From Mactromeris polynyma (taxonomy: Eukaryota; Mollusca; Bivalvia; Venerida; Mactridae), in the NCBI GenBank assembly GCA_032209605.1, contig JASFXZ010000028.1, positions 3,978,941 to 4,042,940 on the forward strand: a stretch of 64,000 bases of DNA, read 5' to 3'. The notes under the pieces are model-generated. The model saw only the letters and a program-made list of their open reading frames with translations, was not told where the DNA came from and ran no database searches. The position numbers and the translations under genes were made by a program. Positions 36,401-45,400 of this stretch are shown here, in pieces; positions within the stretch are counted from its first letter, which is position 1; each line of letters begins with the position of its first letter.

Positions 36401-39400
36401 GATAAACCTTTGCTGAAATGTATGCAGATTGATAAACCTTTGCTGAAATGTATGCAGATTGATAAACCTTTGCTGAAATGTATGCAGATTGATAAACCTT
36501 TGCTGAAATGTATGCAGATTGATAAACTTTTACTTAAATATACACTGATTGATGAACTTTTGCTGAAATGTACACTGATTGATGAACTTTTGCTCAAGTG
36601 TATGCTGTTTGATAAACTTTTACTTAAATTTACATTGATGGATAAACTGAACTGAAATGTATGCTGACTGATAAACTTTTACTTCAATGTATATATCATG
36701 ATGATAATGTATTGTTTTGTACATTATTCAATCATACATAACAGGTTGATGACTTGAAAGCCAAGTTAGCATCACAAGAAGTAGAACTCGCCCAGAAGAA
36801 TGAAGATGCTAACAAACTTATTACAGTAGTTGGTGCTGAAACTGAGAAAGTGTCTAAAGAGAAGGCAATTGCAGATGAAGAAGAAAAGAAGGTTTCAAAG
36901 ATCAATGAAGAAGTGTCGAAAAAAGCCAAAGATTGTTCTGCTGATTTGGCTAAAGCAGAACCTGCTCTTCTGGCTGCTAAGGAAGCTTTGAACACTCTGA
37001 ACAAGGTAAATATATAACTTATTGTTGTATGAAGTAAAGACTTATGAGATATATTAAGAATAGGTCTAATGTCTCAAACTGATTAGGTCTGAAGGAAATT
37101 TTAATCTGTCATGCAGTAAATCATGAATTTTCTTCAATATTTAATATATGTGCTAAATATGTTAAGCATTTTTCAACCCAGTAGTATAAAGAACAGGCAT
37201 ATTGTAACTTTGTGCATTCTCAGTTCTTATTCAAATTCTTTACCATGATATATTTAATGACAATATGTTTCTATGGGTAATTTGATGCTTCTAAATGCTT
37301 GAAGATAGACAAGTGATATGCTTTACTATATGTGTTACAATTATAACATTTCACCGAAGCTTTCTTATTATTACAGGGCAACCTGACAGAATTAAAATCC
37401 TTTGGTGCCCCACCTCCAGCTGTAGTGAATGTGTGTGGTGCTGTCATGTGTCTACTAGCTCCGGGTGGTAAAGTACCCAAAGACAAGAGCTGGAAAGCTA
37501 GCAAGAGTTCTATTATGTCAAAAGTGAGATTTCAATACTTGAAATTAATCAAATATTACAGTGCTCTGTTAATAAGCTTAATTCTACACTAGTCACATAT
37601 TCTAAGTGCAACTTTGAAGTGTGCAGGTCACGGTGCATCGTCTGTGTCAAATTCGTGTCCGGCCCAGAACTTGGTTGTCTTACGTGGGATTCATATTTAA
37701 TTTGCCAAAGATGGTCACCATAATAAGATATTCATATCTACAATGTCAAGGCCAGAGTGCTGGATTTAACTTGACTTTGTTCATTTTCCAACATAAACTA
37801 TAATGATACCAATTTCAAAATACTTAGCGAGGGTACTCATGTTCTGTGGACACATTTCTAGTTCTCATTTCCAATGCAAATAATGTTACTAGCAATTTCT
37901 TTTATATTGAACTAAAGTTAGAATGCAGACTGAATATTTGTATTTGATTTTCAGATTGATGTTTTCCTAGATAACTTAGTTAACTACGACAAAGACAACA
38001 TACATGAAAACTGCCAAAAGGCTGTGCAGCCTTACTTGAATGATCCTGAATTTGATCCAGAGTTTATTCGCTCCAAATCCTTGGCTGCTGCTGGTCTATC
38101 TTCTTGGGTTATCAACATCATGATGTATTACACAGTATTCTGTGAAGTTGAGCCCAAGAGACTTGCTCTTAACCAAGCCAATTCTGAACTGTCGGCTGCA
38201 AGAGAAAAGTTGAAGATTATCACTAACAAGATTCAACAACTTGAATCTGATTTGGCCACACTGACTGCAGAGTTTGAAAAAGCTACCAATGAAAAACTAC
38301 GCTGCCAGCAAGAGGCAGAGACAACAGCCAAAACTATTGAGTTGGCGAATCGTCTGGTTGGTGGGTTGGCTTCAGAAAATGTAAGATGGGCAGATGCAGT
38401 TAAAAACTTTAAGGAGCAGGATAAGACACTCCCTGGTGATGTCTTAATGATCACTGCATTTGTGTCATATGTTGGTTGTTTCACAAAACCATACAGATTA
38501 GATCTTATGGACCAATGTTGGACACCATTCTTAAAGACATTGAAAAGCCCAATTCCAGTATCTGAGGGTTTAGATCCTCTTTCCATGTTAACTGATGATG
38601 CTCAAATTGCCTCTTGGAACAATGAAGGCCTACCTAGTGACAGAATGTCTACAGAGAATGCAACAATTTTGACAAGCTGTGAACGATGGCCTCTGATGAT
38701 TGATCCCCAGTTGCAGGGATCCAAATGGATCAAGACAAGATTCGGAGCTGACCTGAAAATCATTCAGCTTGGCCAGAAAGGTTACCTTGATTCCATTGAA
38801 CGAGCTGTATCAAATGGTGATGTTGTCTTAATCGAAAATATGGGTGAATCTATTGATCCTGTACTTGATGCTTTGGTAGGCAGAAACACCATCAAGAAGG
38901 GTCGTGCCATTAAGATGGGAGACAAAGAAGTGGAATACCATCCAGATTTCAGGCTTATCCTCCACACTAAATTGGCCAATCCTCATTACAAACCAGAAAT
39001 GCAGGCTCAGACCACACTTATCAACTTCACAGTAACAAGAGATGGATTGGAGGACCAGCTGTTGGCTGATGTTGTAAGCAAAGAGAGACCAGATCTTGAG
39101 AAACTCAAGTCTGACTTGACAAGACAGCAGAATCAGTTCAAGATTACCTTGAAAGAACTTGAAGACAATTTACTTGCTCGTTTGTCTGCTGCTGAAGGTA
39201 ACTTCCTTGGAGATTATGCTCTGGTTGAAAATCTTGAAACAACCAAGAGAACAGCAGCTGAGATTGAAGTGAAGGCTGAAGAAGCAAAGAAGACAGAAAT
39301 TGAGATTAACACTGCTCGTGAACATTACAGAATCGCTGCTGCTCGAGCCTCTCTGCTGTACTTCATCCTCAATGATTTGAACAAGATCAACCAAATGTAC

Positions 39401-42400
39401 CAGTTCTCTCTGAAGGTAAGATATTTATCTAGTAAGTACATTAGGGCTTAAATGAGATGAGGGCCTCTGTACGAATTCCAACCTCTTCTTAAAGTGACAT
39501 CATTTCCAGATAACGTCACATGTGACATCACCATGTACTGACGGTAAGCAATATTTGCCCCATATGGCAATATGAAAACAAAGTGTTATCTGCTTGCAAA
39601 TAGTGACATCACATGCTGCGTTTTCTTGAAATGACGTCACAGGAGAGGTTGTAAATCCCATAGCACCGCTCGTATATTAGTATGTACTGTTTAAACCTTA
39701 TGATACTAAAGGCAGTGTCAACATATATGTTGTGGTATTATTGATTATTTGTTGTACGGCTGCTGATCAAAAAATATGATAATGCAGTAGGGGTGTGAGG
39801 ATACACATGAAATGTTCTGTGATACATAGGACACATATTAGGAACTCAATGCAGCATCTTGTATCACAATATATTGCTTCACAATTGTAAATATGACTGC
39901 AGTTTGTTTTTCTTACTTGAACACTTAAATTCAACTGCAAACTCTCCCAAAATATACATGCATTATAAGCTAAAACAACAGTAACTGTTATACATTGCAT
40001 TTCAGTTTTCTGCTAAGGGACATAGTAACTTTCCTTACATGTCTAAATATAGTGGAAATGCTAAAATCTTGTCCAAAACAACATGTCCAATTTCAAATGA
40101 TTTTGCACAAATACTCATTAAATAGTTTCAACCAAATTATTTGAATTTGTTGAGACACCGGTTATGGGATGTTTTTCCTTACATGAATATAGTGTTTAAG
40201 CTATCAGAAAGAATCAGATCAGTACCAACAAGGCAGGCTTGTTTTATTTATTGAACAATGCCTTCTTCAGTCAGCTGTCTGTGAATGTATATTTCTCACA
40301 CCACACCACTCTTGTAACAAATACGTATGGTCTTGGCAAAATTGTTAATATTGAACATCAGTGCTGTCCAAATGAAAATGTTGCAAATTTTTCATGCATT
40401 TTGTTGTAATATGTATGGAATGTTAGAGCCTGATGTTTTGTTTAATCCATGTATGGGAAGAGCATTTTGATGGTAACTTTATAACATATTCTCCAGGCTT
40501 TCAGTGTGGTGTTTGAGAAAGCTATTGACAAATCAGAGCCTGCTGAAGATGTCAAACAACGTGTCATCAACTTGATTGATTGTATTACATATTCAGTGTA
40601 TACATACACTACTAGAGGTCTGTTTGAAAAGGACAAACTCATCTTCACAACCCAGATGTGCTTCCAGGTTTGTTTCTTGTTTCATTTGCTTTACTGCTAC
40701 TCATTAATCGGATTAATTTTGATAATTAATGCACAAAAACGTGACACTGATATCAATTCAACTTATTTTGACAGTAAGCACAAAAAGCTAATATTGATAT
40801 CCATTGAAGACTAAGACAGTGTGGCATATATTTAACATGATACACTAAATAATACAGCATAATCTGAGACAATCAAACGGCTTTCAGGCAGCAAATTTTG
40901 TTTGGTTTTCACAGGTTTCGGGTATTCACAAATCATACTTCATTTCTAATCAACATTAACAATTTGTGGATTTGCTTAATGTGATTCAATGACAAATACT
41001 AATCTTTGAAAAATGAATGCAAACATGTATTTTATTTACAATATCTTCTGTCAATGAAGATATGCTAGAAACCTTCGAATGTGAAAATTGCCATTGCCAA
41101 TGAAGTTGATAAAACCGACTTTATGATGATGTATGATATAATAAGATAAAATAATGAAACTGGTGATTAAAATTCATCTTTTCATAAATATGATCACTGT
41201 TTTAGTTCGAAAAATATTCAAAGTATGTTGTCTATTTTTGTAGATTCTCCTGATGGCTAAAGATCTTAACCCTATAGAGCTTGATTTCCTGCTCAGATTC
41301 CCTGCGGTACCAAATGTGACAACACCGGTAGATTTCCTCAGTAACTTTGGTTGGGGTGGAATTAAGGTATGTGCCATCATAACAGTACCCTCTACACCTG
41401 ATATGCTCCAAATATCTAAACATTACATATTGAAATTGAATATTTCTTGGTTTATTTGGATGCTTTTGTAGTTAAGAACAATCTTCCCATCATTTCAGTC
41501 GTGTTATATTTGCTATTCTTTCCTTACAGGAACATTATTCAAATTAAATTGAAATTAAATGATTTTTGAGTTATCTTTAATGTTATGTAATGTCATGTAT
41601 GTACTGAATGTTGCATGACAAAATTTGCATAAATGTAGTTAAACATGTTTAAACACTGGGATTCATCTTGTCCTTATAAAATCATCCTTGGTACCCAGGC
41701 TTTTCATAACATATATGATACCCTTGGCAAATTGGCTAGCGAGACTTGAATATTCATTTGCATTTCACGACCAATGAAATGGGCGATAACAAAAAAAATG
41801 GAATCTCCTTTGTGAAGAGCTATCAGCAAATTCGACAAAATGGCAACCTAACACAATTTGAAAGCCAACGATCTCATTGGATCGCTCAGAACCGCGATTT
41901 TATCTGTAACTCTTCGGCACTTTCCGTATCGCATGAGGTGTGTGTCATGCGACCAATCAAACAGCTGGATTTCAACTCATTTATTATTCATGAGTACGAG
42001 ATTTTTGCAGTCAGTTTGCCCTGGGTATCATATATGCTATGAATTGCCTGGGTACCGAGGATGTATAAATGTGTCATGTCTGAACACCGTAAATCTACAT
42101 TGCTGGAACAGTGTGATTGGGCATGCTAAAACACGGTGATAAAATACACCAGCAACTTAGTCTGTTTATCTGTGGAAGAACCTGAAAGACTCTATGTGAT
42201 ATTTTGATGACAATCTAGGAATACTGTGGTACTTAGTTTGATAATGATAGCATATATTTTCCTGCCCAAACATGACATAGTTTATGTTGTCACTTTCCTA
42301 AAAAGAATATGAAAGGCTTGAATCTTTGTTAATTTTTTTAGGCTCTTGCTAATATGGATGAATTCAGAAACCTTGATCGTGATATTGAGGGCTCTGCCAA

Positions 42401-45400
42401 ACGTTGGAAGAAATTTGTGGAGAGTGAATGTCCAGAAAAAGAAAAATTCCCTCAAGAATGGAAAAACAAGTCTTCACTCCAGAAGTTATGTATGATGAGA
42501 GCACTTCGACCTGACAGAATGACTTATGCACTGAGGTATTTCATTTTATTTTCTTTCTGTACAATACACAGAATACAATTTTGTGGCTTAATTGACAAAA
42601 TAATTGTTCAACACTTCCTCATCAGTGTAAGCTTAGAACATCAGTTTGGGAAAGCTTATCTTTGATTTTTTTTTCTGGTGCAGCCGTACTAACATGGTTT
42701 TGCTATTTGCATATCAGTGTTGTGTAAACCAATCAAATATTATGTTAACCACCAAGGAAATTTTGGCAAGGATTGGTTAAACTTTCAATTAAGGGTATGT
42801 TACCTTACCGAAATCCACTGAAATGTGATGAATTTACCGAAATCCAATTTGGATCTGGTGTGACCAGCAATCATAACATCTCAGCATTTTTATATGTTGC
42901 ACAACAAATCTTAACCTTCAATCAAATTGTGCCGACCATCTTTTTTCAAGATATTTCTTGTTTCAAATTTCAGACTCTTTATTGAAGAAAAGATGGGCAC
43001 AAAGTTTGTTGAAGGTCGTTCTATTGAGTTTGCTAAGTCATATGAAGAATCTGGTACTGGAACTCCCATCTTCTTTATCTTGTCTCCTGGTGTGGATCCC
43101 TTAAAGGATGTGGAGAAACTGGGGCAGAAACTAGGATTCACTCTTGACAAGGGAAATTTCCACAATGTTTCACTGGGTCAAGGCCAGGAAGTTGTTGCTG
43201 AACAGAAAATGGAAATAGGATCAAAGGAAGGTCACTGGGTTGTATTGCAGGTATGATAATTATTCAAATATCAATGCAAGAAGCTTTTACTGTTTTCTTT
43301 CTCTGCCTGTGTTCAAGCTGATTGTATGATATTATTTAAACTCTGATAGATTGTTTAAGAGGTCAATGTTTTAGCTGCCTTATTTCTGTCAACGCATTCA
43401 ACTTTTCAAGACATGAAATTAATATGGAATTCTCATTAATTTCATACTTAAAACTCGAGTAAATAGTTATAACTGTTAGTTGAAAGCAAGCTTATTAAAT
43501 CATTGTTATGACAATATTTCAGAATGTGCATCTGGTCGCAAAATGGCTTCCAAAACTTGAGAAGAAAGTTGAAGATTACTCACAAGGCAGTAACGAAGCT
43601 TATCGTCTGTACATTAGTGCTGAACCTTCAGCCACTGCTGACAGTCACATCATCCCACAGGGTGTATTACAATCCTCTATCAAGATCACAAACGAACCTC
43701 CATCTGGTATGATGGCCAATCTGCATAAAGCTTTTGACAACTTCTCACAGGTTCGTACTGCTTCATCATTCTGTTGATTTATTGCAAAATTCTTATTATA
43801 ATTTGTATGCAGAAATATGATATGATTGTTTGAGTTGCTCTTATTCTGTTGGTTTAAAGAAAAAGAATTACATGATTTACTGTTACTGAAATGAAATCGA
43901 TGAGCTTGGCTCTTGTCATCACTTGGTATATTAATTGTGCATATCATTAGACAACTGTTTGGAAATCATAATGTTAACTTGTTATACACTACATAGGAAA
44001 CACTGGAGATGTGTGCAAGAGAGACAGAGTTCAAATCCATTCTGTTTGCACTGTGTTACTTCCATGCTGTGGTATGTGAGAGGAGAAAGTTTGGTGCCCA
44101 GGGATGGAACAGAGTTTACCCATACAACACTGGTGATCTTACCATCTCTGTAAATGTCCTCTACAACTATCTAGAGGCTAATCCAAAGGTAAGCATTTTA
44201 TAGAATGTTTGAAATTGCTGTCAACATGTTTATGGGGACCACAATGTTGATATGAGGGGGACATTATATAAATTGATGAGCGTACTATTCCAAATTCATA
44301 CAAAGCTGTGTAATTATGTTTGATTGACAAACCAGTGTTGCCTTTAACATAGTGTTTCGACTTTGGTGCATATTGTGAATGATGAGCATTCTCACAAGCT
44401 GTATGCTAGTGGTGTTATCTTGTGTTAACTTGTGCAAAGCATCTTACCTCATTGACTTATTTAATGTGATTTTCTTGAGAAAAAACATTTCCATGTAAAG
44501 TCAACAGATATTTTAATGGGTTAAGATATGATATTGAGTGAAAGAACACTTATTCAATAAACAATATAATAAACATAATATTGTAAAATGAAGGGAAAAT
44601 TCCTTTACCTTATTTGTTGCTTTAGCTATATACATGTATAATGCTGTAGGTACCATGGGAAGATTTACGTTACCTGTTCGGAGAGATTATGTATGGTGGC
44701 CATATTACTGATGATTGGGACAGAACTCTCTGCAAAACTTACCTTCAAGTATACATGCACCCAGATATGGTATGTACTTTTGTGGTTTTCATGTTTGTCT
44801 TACTAATGACTAATTGCTGATCAAACTTTTGGTAAAAACATGTAGCATTATTGTTGAGTCAGCTTGACTATGTTTGATATAATACCTTTCTTATCTCTAG
44901 ATAATGTTTAGTAGATCATGTCACCTTTTGGTTGTCAGCAATTACATTTTATAATAACACAAACATATTGATGAGGACCGCTCATTGTCAAATACAGTAT
45001 AAGCTATCAACCTTTCATATCAATCTGAAAATACTTTTTCACAAAGCATGAAAGTAATCTATTGTACTTGAATTTGTTAGTGATACATTCTTTACATTCT
45101 TTGTATGCTAACAGTTGGAAGGCGAGCTTTATCTGGCTCCTGGCTTCCCTCTACCACCAAATATGGACTACAAGGGATACCACAACTACATTGATGAGTG
45201 TCTACCACCAGAGACCCCATATTTATATGGTCTCCATCCCAATGCTGAAATAGAATTCTTGACCAATACATCTGAGCAATTGTTCCGTATTGTGTTTGAG
45301 ATGCAGCCGCGTGATGCTGGGGCTGGTGCTGCCGGAGGAGTCAGTCGTGAAGAAAAGGTATTTCTTTCTTTTTTTTCAAAAAAAGTATTTAATGCTTGAG

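Larger units (their letters stand above)
36034..39415 (+). other. Dynein stalk, microtubule-binding domain and AAA5 (exons 39-42)
   Basis: Exons 39-40 encode the outgoing coiled coil (residues about 3000-3147, rich in heptads and in Lys/Glu). Exon 41 and the start of exon 42 encode the small microtubule-binding head ([29 protein letters not shown]). Exon 42 then encodes the returning coiled coil ([14 protein letters not shown] onward) and AAA5, beginning [12 protein letters not shown] and including the [12 protein letters not shown] block. Exon 42 is 1,461 nt, by far the largest, and holds the return coil and AAA5 without interruption. Intron 39, between the two coil exons, carries a 30-bp tandem array. 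Confidence 0.92.

Noticed and set aside
36283..36655. Overlapping long frames of about 100 codons on both strands
   Set aside because: They are produced by a 30-bp tandem repeat (multiple of three) inside a dynein intron; they lack splice context and protein-like composition.
41746..42139. Two overlapping plus-strand frames of about 95 codons
   Set aside because: They lie within and at the edge of a MITE with terminal inverted repeats in intron 44; no splice or coding pattern and no recognised protein.
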